Shown: one piece after another, positions 40,201 through 49,579 of the stretch
Layout: each line of letters begins with the position of its first letter
How positions within the stretch are numbered: the stretch's first letter is position 1
Assembly: GCA_009731375.1 (NCBI GenBank)
Contig: BJOX01000063.1
Coordinates: 296,042-360,041 of the forward strand
Length of the DNA: 64,000 nucleotides
Direction of reading: 5' to 3'
DNA from: Paulinella micropora
Taxonomy: Eukaryota; Cercozoa; Imbricatea; Euglyphida
Program-made: the position numbers and the translations under genes
The notes under the pieces: model-generated
The model's input: the letters and a program-made list of their open reading frames with translations, nothing else
Told to the model about the DNA's origin: nothing
The model's database searches: none

Positions 40201-41335
40201 AACATGGAGAATGTAAGCACACTGATAAAGAACGAGCAATAACTGGTACATGGGCAACTCCAGAAATTTACAAGGCCTTAGACAAAGGGTATAAGTTGAT
40301 AAAAGTATATGAAGTATGGCACTGGAAAGAACAAAGCAGTAGCCTATTCAAAGAATACATAAAGACATTCTTGAAAGTAAAACAAGAGTCCAGCGGATAT
40401 CCCGCGGGATGTAATACGGAAGCAGAAAAACAAAATTACATAAACAGCATGGAAGTTAAAATGGGAGTTAAGATGGATGAAAGCAAAATATTTAAAAACG
40501 AAGGACGGCGAGCAGTGGCTAAGTTGTGCTTGAACTCTTTATGGGGCAAGTTTGGACAGAAACAAAATAAAACACAGAATAAAATGATAAAGGATAAAGA
40601 TACCTTATACAAACTATTGAACGATAAATCAGTGGATAATATAAATATTAACATAATTAACGACCAAATTGTAGAAGCCAGTTACGACTTAAAACAGGAT
40701 GCGGTGAGCGACCCGATTAAAACAAATATTGTGGTTGCTTTATTTACTACATGCCACGCGAGAATGAGACTTTACAATATGATGGACAGATTAGGCAATA
40801 GGATATTGTATCATGACACAGACAGCGTAATATATACGACTAACAAAGAAATTAATGAGGCAGATGTAGAGACAGGCGATTTACTGGGAGATTGGACTGA
40901 TGAATTGAAAGGAGCAAAAATAAAAACTTTGTCGGAGGCGGGCCGAAATGTTATGGATACTTATTAGATAATGGTAAGGCCAGTATGAAAGTTAAAGGAT
41001 TTAGTATGAATTATGAAACGAAAAAAGCATTGAATTTACCGAATATGTTAAATGTAATAAGTTGCGGGCTAGGTATTACGAACACTGAATTATTTGAGAA
41101 TTGTAAAAATGAACTGGCTGAATTGTTGGAGACTGATGAAGAATTACGGATTGCTAAGCGAATTGAAAAATCTGGAAAAGTAGTTATAATAGAAAACAAC
41201 AAGATAACGCGAGACAAACAAAAGAAAAACATAACAAGCGAATACTTAGAAAAGATATTTAGTTTTACATATACGAAAAGACAAGTTATCGGAATTGTAG
41301 AGAATGCGATTGAAACTAGACCTTTTGGATATTAA
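37279..41335 (+). CDS. Protein-primed DNA polymerase B of element 2 (broken)
   Basis: Same architecture as the element 1 gene. It starts 'METHTYNGKVYRLDRLREYK' at 37279. A frameshift near 37425 leads to the N-terminal domain ending 'NLCLAGAIVVVKAK'. TGA (38082-38084) interrupts before 'GRKIQQEMAEAL'. The zinc region and 'FFDFEATQD' follow, then a palindromic in-frame insertion (38763-38832). TAG (38937-38939) replaces Gln in 'RGYDCQF'. The rest is open from 38940: 'YCHSDVDIL', 'DICSLYPTVMYYD', 'LNSLWGKFGQK', 'YHDTDSVIY'. One frameshift near 40930 precedes the C-terminal 130 residues. The stop TAA lies in a hairpin. Not functional as sequenced. Confidence 0.9.
38763..38832. repeat. Palindromic insertion inside PolB
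   Basis: GGAAGGGG-TCCCG-CCCCTTTCC (38763-38784) and AGGGGGT-GAA-ACCCCCT (38816-38832) flank 'AAACCCTTGAAAAAAAAGG'. Element 1 has no counterpart. The insertion adds 20 codons in frame ('FQTLEKKGGGMVGGETP') between exonuclease motifs I and II. It is GC-rich in an AT-rich gene and resembles the spacer hairpins of element 1. Confidence 0.75.
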
Positions 41336-41388
41336 AAGATTTATGAACAAAATATCAATAATTAATTAATTTTTTCCATAAATTTTTT
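41334..41388. terminator. Hairpin overlapping the PolB stop
   Basis: AAAAGATTTATG (41334-41345) pairs with CATAAATTTTTT (41377-41388), 11 of 12 pairs. The first two A belong to the TAA stop. Confidence 0.5.
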
Positions 41389-41407
41389 TACCACTCTATA
41401 TAGACCA

Positions 41408-41695
41408 ATGACCACCCTCACCAGACTATCTGAAAAATTTGAGAAACTCTCTATTGAAAATAAAAAAGAAACATTTTCTATTACCAATGTTAAAAAGATA
41501 ATTACAGACGAAATCCAAATGATTGAAAATGCACGGGCAGGCAAGCCAAGGGATATTTTTCCATTTGATAAGTATAAAGGTAAGAAAATTCAAGATGTTG
41601 CTACCATTGACAAACCATATCTTGAATGGGTTATGAAACAACCGTGGTTTGAGAAATTTACTGACATTAACAGTGAAGTAAAAAAATATATTTGA
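41408..41695 (+). CDS. DUF3820/ExoX-C-like small protein
   Basis: 95 intact residues, 'MTTLTRLSEKFEKLSIENKK' then 'FPFDKYKGKKIQDVATIDKP' and 'YLEWVMKQPWF'. It is the direct counterpart of 29073-29349 in element 1, but here it is encoded on the PolB strand and is unbroken. The domain family is linked to DNA processing proteins; no catalytic residues are seen. A TATATAGACC sequence precedes the ATG. The hairpin at 41334-41388 separates it from PolB. Confidence 0.7.
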   Translation: MTTLTRLSEKFEKLSIENKKETFSITNVKKIITDEIQMIENARAGKPRDIFPFDKYKGKKIQDVATIDKPYLEWVMKQPWFEKFTDINSEVKKYI

Positions 41696-41734
41696 TATTT
41701 TTGCTAAAAGATTTTTTTAATATTTATATATATC

Positions 41735-42324
41735 ATGTCGGACCTGAACACAAAACAAGACTACTTGAATGAAATTGAAAATGGAACCTTGACAGCGGCA
41801 ATGTCAAAATGCCAACAATTAAATGGACTAAGCCAGACATTGTTTCTTTCTATGAACAATACAAGCCGAGGGACTCCAACGAAGTTGAAGTTGCGACCTT
41901 CGGTCAGCACGACACAGCGAAAGCTACAGACGAAGGATGTAATGTGAAAGTAGTTATTCCGTTGGAGGCTACATTAGAAAAAATGATGGAGGAACAAAGC
42001 ACTCCTTTTAAGGCGACTGATTTAAAAGAGACTGGAATTACCGAAATAAAGGCTAATGTAGGCGAAGAAATAGCGAATGCTACATGTACAGAAGAAGGAT
42101 GTATATTAAAGAAAGATGTTGTTCTTCAATATGAAAAATATGCACACAAAAACATTGAAGATGTAGCCAAGATTGATAAACCATACATTGAATGGTTAGT
42201 TCAACAGCAGTGGTGCCAAAATGTGGATGCCATAAAAAAATTATTTAAATCATTGATATTTTATTCAATTAATTTTTTTGCTTTATTGGTCTTCTATGAA
42301 GTTAGCGATAACATTAACATTTGA
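41735..42324 (+). CDS. Longer DUF3820-like paralogue, one frameshift
   Basis: Starts 'MSDLNTKQDYLNEIENGTLT' at 41735. A slip near 41810 joins it to 'IKWTKPDIVSFYEQYKPRD'. The middle is a variable linker. The end has 'KYAHKNIEDVAKIDKPYIEW' and 'LVQQQWCQN', clearly related to the preceding gene, but the start of its motif ('FGKYKGK') has degraded to 'YEKYAHK'. It probably arose by tandem duplication plus acquisition of an N-terminal domain. The 3' end overlaps the convergent virion-protein gene. Not seen in element 1. Confidence 0.6.
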
Positions 42325-43529
42325 ACCATTATTAGCAGTAGCAACGGATTTTTGTGTAAAAGTCAATACATCACTTGGAGACAGATATATATCATAATTT
42401 CTAAGATTTATTTGTTGAGTTGATTGAGAATTTACATAAAGTTTAAAAATTGTTGTTCCGTTGGCAACGACACTCGCCTTTGTATCAGTATCCACAATTG
42501 AATACTTAGTATCAACATCTGCAAAACCCGCTCCAGTTAGTGTTCCATTCAATACCATTCTTACTACACACGCCTTACTATCTTCATTTGTAATACTTAT
42601 CAAAGTGGGATAAACATTTGAATAATTTGTTAAATTAGCACCGCCCGCATCAAATGTTGCTTTATTCCTGATACTAATAATAGGGCTTTCAGTTGTGTTT
42701 GCTGCTTTACTTCCTTCCACTTCGTTTGTTATACTTGTGTTTATTGTATTACTTCCTTCAATAAATAATCCAACACTTGCTGTTTTAAGAGTTTGAATTC
42801 CGGTAGCAGCATCATTCCTCATTAGTGCGGTAAATGGTAAAGTAGTGTTTCTTAGACTTACACCTGTGTTGGCATTCGCATACTTAATAGTATGGACTAA
42901 TTGAAATTCTCCTGTCGTAGGATTTTCAATAGAAAACCTTATAGCACCAAAGCCTAAATATTGAAATTGAATTTGGAATACATTTCCTTTACTCCAATCA
43001 ATAACAGGCATATCTTTCGTTCCATTGCACGGGTCATCCCAGTTTTCTTGTTGAATATAGTTGTAGCCCCTCCTTTGGCTTGTAGAATACTCATCCCGAC
43101 ATTAGTTTTATGAAAATAAAAACCATTTGAAAAATCACTTTCACCAATTCCTACACACGAATAATAAGATTTTGTGTCATCAGTTGTCCATATAGCAGTG
43201 AAGCGACCAACAACTCCCATACCAGTCCGATATTTCATTCTTCTTTTACTTGTTAGGATAGCATTTGCTGTGTTATCGGCTTGAGTTTTTAATTCAGCCA
43301 TATAATCCAAAAATGATACAGACGATTTTGTTTCTGTTTTTGTCCATATCCTTGTATTAATAGTGTATGGAAAGATTTCCTGAACAACTGGAGTTAATTG
43401 TCCAACTAGTGTTTCTCTAAAAGCTGTTTTCATATTATCAGTTTTAATACCACCATCATATCCGACCCTGATGTTTATAAAATCTCCGTCTGGATTTTGT
43501 GCGATTAAATTTCTCTGGTGAGTTGCCAT
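42283..43529 (-). CDS. Phage-like virion protein of element 2
   Basis: About 415 residues with a single frameshift near 43035. It begins 'MATHQRNLIAQNPDGDFINI' and has 'AELKTQADNTANAILTSKRR' and 'MGVVGRFTAIWTTDDTKSYY'. Next come 'GESDFSNGFYFHKTNVGMSI', the signature 'GNVFQIQFQYLGFGAIRFSI' with 'TGEFQLVHTIKYANANTGV', and a C-terminal beta-rich domain ending 'NVIANFIEDQ'. This is the better-preserved copy of the element 1 gene at 27728-28978. Its similarity to proteins of marine phages and algal viruses is from memory of the pattern. A TA microsatellite sits in its 5' leader. Confidence 0.75.
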
Positions 43530-43531
43530 CT

Positions 43532-43565
<34 letters not shown>
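43532..43565. repeat. (TA)n microsatellite in a viral leader
   Basis: About 15 TA units directly upstream of ATG 43529 (minus). Confidence 0.9.
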
Positions 43566-43567
<2 letters not shown>

Positions 43568-43603
43568 AAAAAAAATACTTTTCTTTTTTCTTTTTCTTTA
43601 TTC

Positions 43604-43653
43604 TTTTGAAACTTTTGTAAAAGTTTCACCAAACCTTTTTGCTGAAAGATTTT
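43604..43653. terminator. Palindromic repeat after the major capsid gene
   Basis: GAAACTTTT-GT-AAAAGTTTC (43608-43627), a perfect 9-bp stem. Reverse-complement related over about 48 bases to 16770-16817. Confidence 0.6.
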
Positions 43654-43663
43654 CTAAATTTTT

Positions 43664-45239
43664 CTAAGTCTTAATAATTTCAATACCTCTTATAATTACA
43701 TCTTGTTGAAGAATGGCGAATGTGTAGTGATTGAGATTGTTTCCCGCAGTGGTTGAAGAGAATTCATATCGTCTCTCAGTGTCAAGGCTCAGACCAGATT
43801 TTTCATAACCTTCAACATTCTTCTCGTGAAGTGGGCGGTTGTTATCCCAGTAATCAACATGAAACCAGTTGTATTTATAGATATCGGTGTTTAGGATAGC
43901 ACTTCCCTTCAACTTATCCTTCAAAATCATATAGTCTTCATTATCAGAAGTATCAATGTCAAATTGTTGCATTCTGCTACCATCAATAGTAGTATAATAA
44001 GTTCTAATTTTAGTGTCGTTTCTGTGGTCATTGTCGAAAGAAGTAGAAGAACTTTCTGAATTATGAAAAGCGGATGTATAGATACGACGAATTCTTTCAC
44101 CCTGTGATCTGTTCATTTTTACCACAAAGTTCTGATTACCACTTCCAAGGTTGTGCTTCCAAGAGATAGGATATTCAATAGTAAATCTAAAACCCTCGCC
44201 TGCGATTTTGCTTTGGACACCAAGGATGACATTTGGGTCTGTTTCAACCGCGAGAAACAAGTTCAAATTTGAAACAATAGCACCAGTTGCACCCAATTAC
44301 AGCTTCAGCAATGTTAGTGGCGCTGGTTCCAGTAAACATAGTTCTACTAGTTCCTTCCCAAACAATCCGCATATCCATAATTTCATTAAAACCAAGTGTT
44401 TTATCAATTTCAAAAATAGTTCCAAAAATCATTCCCAAAGGTAATTTAACATTGATAACAGGTGTGTCATCTGCAGTATTGACAGCAGTAGCAGCACCCT
44501 GAATTGCTCCGACTTCAAAATACTTCGCCTCCTCGTAAGCGACATTAACAAATGAACCTCCTACTCCGTTAAAACTATTCAAAAGGTCATCATGACGACG
44601 AGCACTCATTGATGGGAGATTTACCAATGTCTTGACACTATTACCGACAGCGTTAATAGAGTTAATTATAGCACCACTCACATCTCCCGCATTAGTTGCA
44701 GTAATCTGAATGTTTCCGAAAGTGGCTGCACCAGCAACGACAGTAGCACCAGCGCCCGCGGGTTGAAAATGTCTTGAAGCAATATTCAAAGTAGCATCAT
44801 TAAGCACATTACACTTCTGAAGCAACGCACCGCTAGAAACACCTCCACCATGGTTCTCCAAAGACATATACTTATCATAACTGATTTCGGGTTTCCAAAT
44901 CATCTTGGTATAATTTCCCACATGTTGAAGATTACACAGATACTGCCCGCTTCGGCTTCGTAATTCAATACTCCTAATCATACTTAGACAATCCATGAAG
45001 ATACGATTAGCATTGTTCTGTCCTGGGTTCCGTGGAGTGTACGTAAATCGCAACACACTACGGGCGAGGTTCAGCGGACGGGTAGGGATTTCAAAGGTGC
45101 TTTCATTACCTCCCGCTGTGGTGAGAGTAATATTACCCGAGCCTTCACGACTTGTAAGTTTGTTTAATTCGTATTTTTCTTTTAGTAGTTCTTTTGGTTG
45201 ATGGTCTAATTCCTGTCCATATCCAACTTGAGACTGCAT
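43664..45239 (-). CDS. Major capsid protein of element 2, one frameshift
   Basis: About 524 residues. It starts 'MQSQVGYGQELDHQPKELLK', then 'LNKLTSREGSGNITLTTAGG', 'TRPLNLARSVLRFTYTPR' and 'RIFMDCLSMIRSIELRSRSG'. 'LPSMSARRHDDLL' and 'INVKLPLGMIFGTIFEIDKT' follow. One base is missing in a G run near 44290. The second piece has 'LNLFLAVETDPNVI', 'GERIRRIYTSAFHNSE', 'YKYNWFHVDYWDN' and 'YTFAILQQDVIIRGIEI'. It is a double jelly-roll capsid protein of the Polinton type. The lone indel in a homopolymer means that the gene may be intact in reality. Confidence 0.88.
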
Positions 45240-45347
45240 TTTTGTTTTGTTTTTGAAGTGGTATAAGTTGATTAATACACAGCAAATATATTTATAGAAA
45301 AAAATAATTATAAAAAAATCAATTAATTAATTGATTTTTGCTATAAC

Positions 45348-45365
45348 ACAAAAACTAGTTTTTGT
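45348..45365. terminator. Perfect palindrome after the minor capsid gene
   Basis: ACAAAAACTAGTTTTTGT, an 18-base perfect palindrome 20 bases past the stop of the minus-strand gene. Longer AT-rich arms (AATTGATTTTTG and CAAAAATTAATT) surround it. Confidence 0.6.
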
Positions 45366-45384
45366 TTATAAATCAAAAATTAAT

Positions 45385-46197
45385 TTATCTCTGTTTCAAC
45401 AAATTGAAAAATGAATTAAACAAACTAAAATAGTTAGTTTCACGATAAACCAATAAAGTCATAACGATACCTAAACCATTAAGATTTATTGCTTGGTCGT
45501 TTTCGTCCGTCAAGTAAAACCTGAATACATTATTTGAACTTGCGGATAATGTTTTCCCGTATTCGCTTCCAGAGCCGTCATAAATGACAGAACCAAAAGG
45601 AATTTCGTTGGCTGTGTATATTTCTTGAAGCACATGATTATCACCTTCATTAACCAAATCAGATTGAAGATACAGAGTTTTTTCACCAGTTAAAATAATT
45701 ACATTCGGCGATTTAATAAAATCATTTACAAAGAAATATGTTGAATTTCTATCAAAACCCATAACCTCGTGAATACGGGTATCACCATCAAATATAAACC
45801 GCGGTTGAATACCTCCGTTATTTGAAACACTGAATGTTAATTTACCATCCTCCGCTTCTGTGTTTGTATTGTTGCTTGAGACTACATAAGTATAATCATT
45901 CGGACCTTCTGCCGTCAGTATCTCAGACAACTTATTTTTTAAGTTGTTCATCATGTAGTTGCCCTCAGGTATTGTAATTAAAGCCTCATACCCGTCTTCG
46001 GATAATGTAAAAGTATTATATGGTGAAGCCACAGAGTAATACGATTTCGGCACATTAATATGAAGAATTTTACAATGTGTGGGATTGTCTAGCCCCTTCA
46101 TATTGACTTCGTGTGTAAAGTCGCTGTCTGTTCCCGTTGTTCTATTTTTACTATTTATGTAGTATATACCGCTCGACCTGCCTCCTTTGTAATCCAT
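45385..46197 (-). CDS. Minor capsid (penton-type) protein, intact
   Basis: 270 intact residues. It opens 'MDYKGGRSSGIYYINSKNRT' and 'DSDFTHEVNMKGLDNPTHCK', then 'INVPKSYYSVASPYNTFTLS', 'EALITIPEGNYMMNNLKNKL' and 'YVVSSNNTNTEAEDGKLTFS'. It ends with 'FRFYLTDENDQAINLNGLGI' and 'VMTLLVYRE'. This layout, a 'NSKNR' start, 'ITIPEGNY' in the middle and a final 'LTDE..LNLNGL' strand, is that of Polinton minor capsid proteins, which form the five-fold vertices. The start codon is one base from a conserved hairpin. It is the best-preserved structural gene in the window and the best query for relatives. Confidence 0.85.
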   Translation of the reverse strand: MDYKGGRSSGIYYINSKNRTTGTDSDFTHEVNMKGLDNPTHCKILHINVPKSYYSVASPYNTFTLSEDGYEALITIPEGNYMMNNLKNKLSEILTAEGPNDYTYVVSSNNTNTEAEDGKLTFSVSNNGGIQPRFIFDGDTRIHEVMGFDRNSTYFFVNDFIKSPNVIILTGEKTLYLQSDLVNEGDNHVLQEIYTANEIPFGSVIYDGSGSEYGKTLSASSNNVFRFYLTDENDQAINLNGLGIVMTLLVYRETNYFSLFNSFFNLLKQR

Positions 46198-46198
46198 C

Positions 46199-46226
46199 GT
46201 AGGTGCTTTTTATAAAAACCACCTAC
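46199..46226. terminator. Hairpin between protease end and minor capsid start
   Basis: GTAGGTG/CACCTAC outer stem (46199-46205, 46220-46226) with an inner TTTTTATAAAAA palindrome. It sits one base from the minor capsid ATG and 33 bases after the protease stop. The position and outer stem match 25233-25276 of element 1 with one compensating base-pair change. Confidence 0.7.
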
Positions 46227-46259
46227 AACCTCAAAAATCTATATATTAGAAAATATCTT

Positions 46260-46986
46260 TTATATGTATGTATCAAAATGACCATAACCATTCTGTGCTT
46301 TTAATTTTTCTGCTTCTTCTTCTTTTAAGTCTGTGTAGCCACTGGCAAATTTAAATTTACTACCTTTTGCTCGCTCCATTAAAAACCTCATACTATGCCA
46401 ACCGCACGTGTCTGAGGTGTTTGATTGTTGTTTTACTTGATTAACCTTCATTAATAAATAACTATCTGGGTGGCTTTTATCAATTAGTTGTTTCATTTGT
46501 TGTTGAAAGTCTTCTGTTGGCTCGTAAAGTGCTAAAGGGTCATAGACTTCAACACTCCTGTCTTTATCTAGACTTATCCATACTGCGATCCAATGAGACC
46601 CTGCTTGTTTGTGATTGTCCAAATTCATAATAAATCCGTATCGCTTTCTGCTTCCAGATTTCATCACTGGCTATTGCTCCGAGATACCATCCATACTTTT
46701 TCATTATATCATCTATTTCATTAGTCATTAAACCGCGACCCTCTCCCTGTTGTTCCTCTGGTTGCTGTGGCTCCTCTGGCTGTTGCTCTGGTTGCTGTTG
46801 CTCTGGTTGCTGTTGCTCTGGTTGCTATTGCTCTGGTTGCTGTGGCTGTGGTTGCTGTTGCTCTAACTCTGGTTGCTGTGGCTCTGGTTGCTGTGGCTCT
46901 AATGGCGGTGGTAGTTGTTGTGGCATTCCCTCGTCAATATTTAAATCTGTTGAAACCTGTTTATCCACATTCGGGTCTATTGTCAT
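46260..46986 (-). CDS. Adenain-like cysteine protease of element 2
   Basis: About 242 residues from the Met of 'MTIDPNVDKQVSTDLNIDEG'. A long Pro/Gln/Glu repeat linker ('QQPEQQQPEQ') contains TAG at 46825-46827, replacing Gln of the repeat. After 'GRGLMTNEIDDIMKKYGWYL' a frameshift near 46660 leads to the intact catalytic domain: His 'QAGSHWIAVWIS', Asp 'SVEVYDPLALY', Cys 'SDTCGWHSMRF', end 'NGYGHFDTYI'. Family and role are as in element 1. The frame is open upstream of the chosen Met into the coiled-coil gene, so a fusion in this lineage is possible. Confidence 0.82.
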
Positions 46987-48238
46987 TTTGTTCGTTAGAG
47001 TATTTACAAAATCATGTTTGTTCATTGTGTGTTTCCAGTCTTTGCGGGTTAAATATTTTTTTTTCGCAATTGAAAATAATTTATTAATCATTTCGTCCAA
47101 TGTATGGTGTAATTTCCTACCTGTACCTCCTTGTTTCCCCATATACTCATCATACTTAGCATAATCTGTTATTTTCTTTTTTATTTGTTTCTCATCGTTT
47201 CCTACATTAATTTTAAACCTTTTTACCATCGCCATAATCCATTCGCTATTTTCTCTATGTTTCAATTTTGTATGTCCGTCCATTTCAAGTTTCCTTTTTA
47301 AGGCCCGCGATAAATCAACGATTTTTATATCTGGTAAATACTTTTTTGATAAGGCATCTTTCATTGTTTGCTTAAATTGTAAATTTTTAACATCATTTTC
47401 CGTAGATTGCCCCTTTTTTCTGCTTGTGCTAGTGCTTTCCTCATATAAGTCAGTTTTACATTTTTCTGTTACAATAATTTAATACCATCTGCTGTTTTTT
47501 GTATCATTCTATCAGTCATTTTTTAATCTCTTCATCAGTATAATAAGCGGATTTCAAAAGTTTTATGTTTTCATCTAGTTCAGTGTCTTCTGCAGTAGAA
47601 GGTTTTGGAAGTGGTGTCGCTGGTGTAGGTGGTTGATTATTCACCGCTTGTATAAGTTGTGGTTGATATTGTGGCTGTGGTAATAGTAATAATTTTTGTT
47701 TCCTATCGTGTTCAAACTTTACATCTTCTACGAGTTTTTGCTCCCTTCTTAGTTCCCTGTCCTTTTCTTCCTGCCTTTCCTTCGCCTCTGCTATTTCTCT
47801 TTTATGTTCTCTGTCCAATACCTCTTGTCTTTCCTTAGCATCGGCTATGTCTTTTCTTTCTAACCTTTTCTTTTCATCTTCCATTTCATTCCTTGCTGTC
47901 TTTTCTTTTTTCTCTATGGTTTCAATACCTTCATACTTTTCCTTTCTGAGCTTGTCTAAGTGATCATTAATTGCTGTTCTCGTATTCTGCTCAATCTCCG
48001 ACAGGCTTTGAACTTTTCTTAAATCCTCCTTCTTTTCTTTTTTCTTTGCTTTTGGTCTGCTCAAGTATTTCATAAAAAGTTTAACAATTTGAAGTGTGCT
48101 CATATCATTTGTCTTTTTACCGAAATTAAGATAACATTTTTTACCCTTCTGAATAATATACGGCTTCCCGCTCTTATTCCTATAAACCCGCGGGGGTCTT
48201 ACCTTAGGCTTCCTTGTTTTTCTGGTTTTAGCGACCAT
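46987..48238 (-). CDS. Coiled-coil virion-cluster protein of element 2
   Basis: Starts 'MVAKTRKTRKPKVRPPRVYR' and 'KGKKCYLNFGKKTNDMSTLQ', where element 1 has a stop in place of the Tyr. A long Lys/Glu coiled coil ('RKDIADAKERQEVLDREHKR') and a Pro/Gln segment run to a stop at 47516. Frameshifts between 47370 and 47520 are needed to continue into 'LSKKYLPDIKIVDLSRALKR' and 'EYMGKQGGTGRKLHHTLDEM', which parallels element 1 'GGTGAKKLEDI'. No stop separates this last frame from the protease. Probably structural; family not recognised. Confidence 0.55.
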
Positions 48239-48240
48239 TT

Positions 48241-48293
48241 GATATTTTAGAATTTCACTTCGTGCTACGCACTCTCGCTTATTCTAAAACATC
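48241..48293. promoter_or_regulatory. Leader hairpin A, copy 1
   Basis: GATATTTTAGAAT (48241-48253) pairs with ATTCTAAAACATC (48281-48293), 12 of 13, around an inner GTGC-TAC-GCAC hairpin. It starts two bases from the ATG at 48238 (minus). Confidence 0.65.
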
Positions 48294-48327
48294 GTTTTTT
48301 CTTCATTGAAAAAATAAATTGGTTTTC

Positions 48328-48362
48328 GATGTTTGTTGAAGACGTAGTCTTAAACAAATATC
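48328..48362. terminator. Hairpin B, copy 1
   Basis: GATGTTTGTTGAAGAC and GTCTTAAACAAATATC pair at 14 of 16 positions around GTA, beginning three bases after the stop of the basic-protein gene (48365). Confidence 0.65.
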
Positions 48363-48364
48363 AT

Positions 48365-48682
48365 TTAAAACTTAAGGGCACCTCGTCCTCTCTGCTTACC
48401 ATACCCCAGTCTTGATGCTACAGCACCAACACTACCAGCGTAAGGTACCCCGACGCTACTTAATGCTCCCGCAGTCCTAGAGATTAACTTATTATTGCGA
48501 AGAAATTTATCAACAGCCATTGCGGTTTTGCCCACTTTTTGCCAGTTAATTTTACCGCCAGCCTGCCCCTTGCCCTTCTTGCGACCAGTTTTCTTTTTAC
48601 CTCCAGCCATGTTGGTGCTTGAGTCAATAGTTCGTTTTCCGATTGTTGGAATGACTTCAACACGAGTTGTTTTAACTACCAT
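48365..48682 (-). CDS. Small basic core-like protein of element 2
   Basis: 105 intact residues, 'MVVKTTRVEVIPTIGKRTID', then 'GGKKKTGRKKGKGQAGGKIN' and 'VGVPYAGSVGAVASRLGYGK', ending 'QRGRGALKF'. It shares the 'GVPYA..V...A...GYGKQRG' signature with the element 1 gene at 23051-23290. Very basic and Gly-rich, so probably a DNA- or membrane-binding minor core protein. 'Gly-rich then hydrophobic helix then GYGKQRG' recalls adenoviral pX/pVI by style only. It sits between ATPase and coiled-coil genes, with paired hairpins downstream. Confidence 0.65.
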   Translation of the reverse strand: MVVKTTRVEVIPTIGKRTIDSSTNMAGGKKKTGRKKGKGQAGGKINWQKVGKTAMAVDKFLRNNKLISRTAGALSSVGVPYAGSVGAVASRLGYGKQRGRGALKF

Positions 48683-48753
48683 TATACTATGAAAAAATAT
48701 TTAAAAATCAAATAATTATTTTTGACGAAAATTTGTCACCTTACGGGACAATT

Positions 48754-48773
48754 GCCTATCGCATGCGATAGGC
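48754..48773. terminator. Perfect 20-base palindrome at the ATPase stop
   Basis: GCCTATCGCATGCGATAGGC. The TAG of the ATPase (48756-48758 on the minus strand) lies inside it. Confidence 0.65.
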
Positions 48774-49579
48774 TAAATTAAATTTCTTCCGTAATTTGTC
48801 ATCAACACTTGAGACATAAAGAAAAGTAAATCTCTCCTTTGTTACTTCGTGATACTTTTGAAGAAAGTAATCAAAGTCAAAAGATAGTCTAAGTGTTTAT
48901 ACACGAGTTCCATTTTGTCCTGAGACTGGCCCGGAAAGATTAACACATAATCTAACTGCTTAATTGCTTCTGGTCTAAGGTCGTTTAAATACTGGCTTGA
49001 CATAATCACCTTTGATTTATAGTGTCTGTTCTTTTTTAACAAATCACTTACGGACTTGTCTCTTAATCCGCTCCCTAAATCGTCCAAAACAAAAACAACC
49101 TCTGGAGAAATATACTTGCTTTGACTTTCTTTCTTCTCACCTACTTCTTCTTTTTTCTTTTCCTTTCCGAAATCAAGAAATTGTGGTTTCTCTATTTCTT
49201 CTTTGTCTTGTTTTACTTCTCCTTCGTGTTGCTCGTCCTGTCTGTTCAGTTTGTCTAACTCATAATCAATGACATTTACACCATCTGATTTAAGAAATGT
49301 ATATATTTGCCATCGGGTTGCCTCTGTTCTTAAAGTGCTTTACCATTGCTTTATAAATGTAATCCTTGTGAATTGTTGAGCAATAATGACAATACGAGTT
49401 TTTCTGTCTGTAGTCCGTTTCAGTATTTCAAAGAGTGCTGTCGTTTTCCCGCTCTTCTTACGGGCGAGTAGAAATATGTTGGCATACGGCTCATTAAATA
49501 ATTTATAACCTTTCGCTTTTTTATTTCCATTACCCTCTTGTTTTACTGGCTTCACCTTGACATTGTTAATCTTAAGCAT
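48756..49579 (-). CDS. DNA-packaging ATPase of element 2 (frameshifted)
   Basis: Starts 'MLKINNVKVKPVKQEGNGNK' at 49579. Walker A 'LLARKKSGKTTALFEIL' and 'TRIVIIAQQF' are followed by a frameshift near 49385. Walker B 'VLDDLGSG' ('MDDLGSGLRDKSV'), 'KVIMSSQYLNDLRPEAIKQL' and, after another slip near 48880, a C-terminal helix that can be read on to TAG 48756-48758 in line with element 1 ('FLYVDAV' there, 'FLYVSSV' here). It belongs to the FtsK/HerA-type packaging ATPase family. The frameshift positions differ from those in element 1. Confidence 0.85.
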
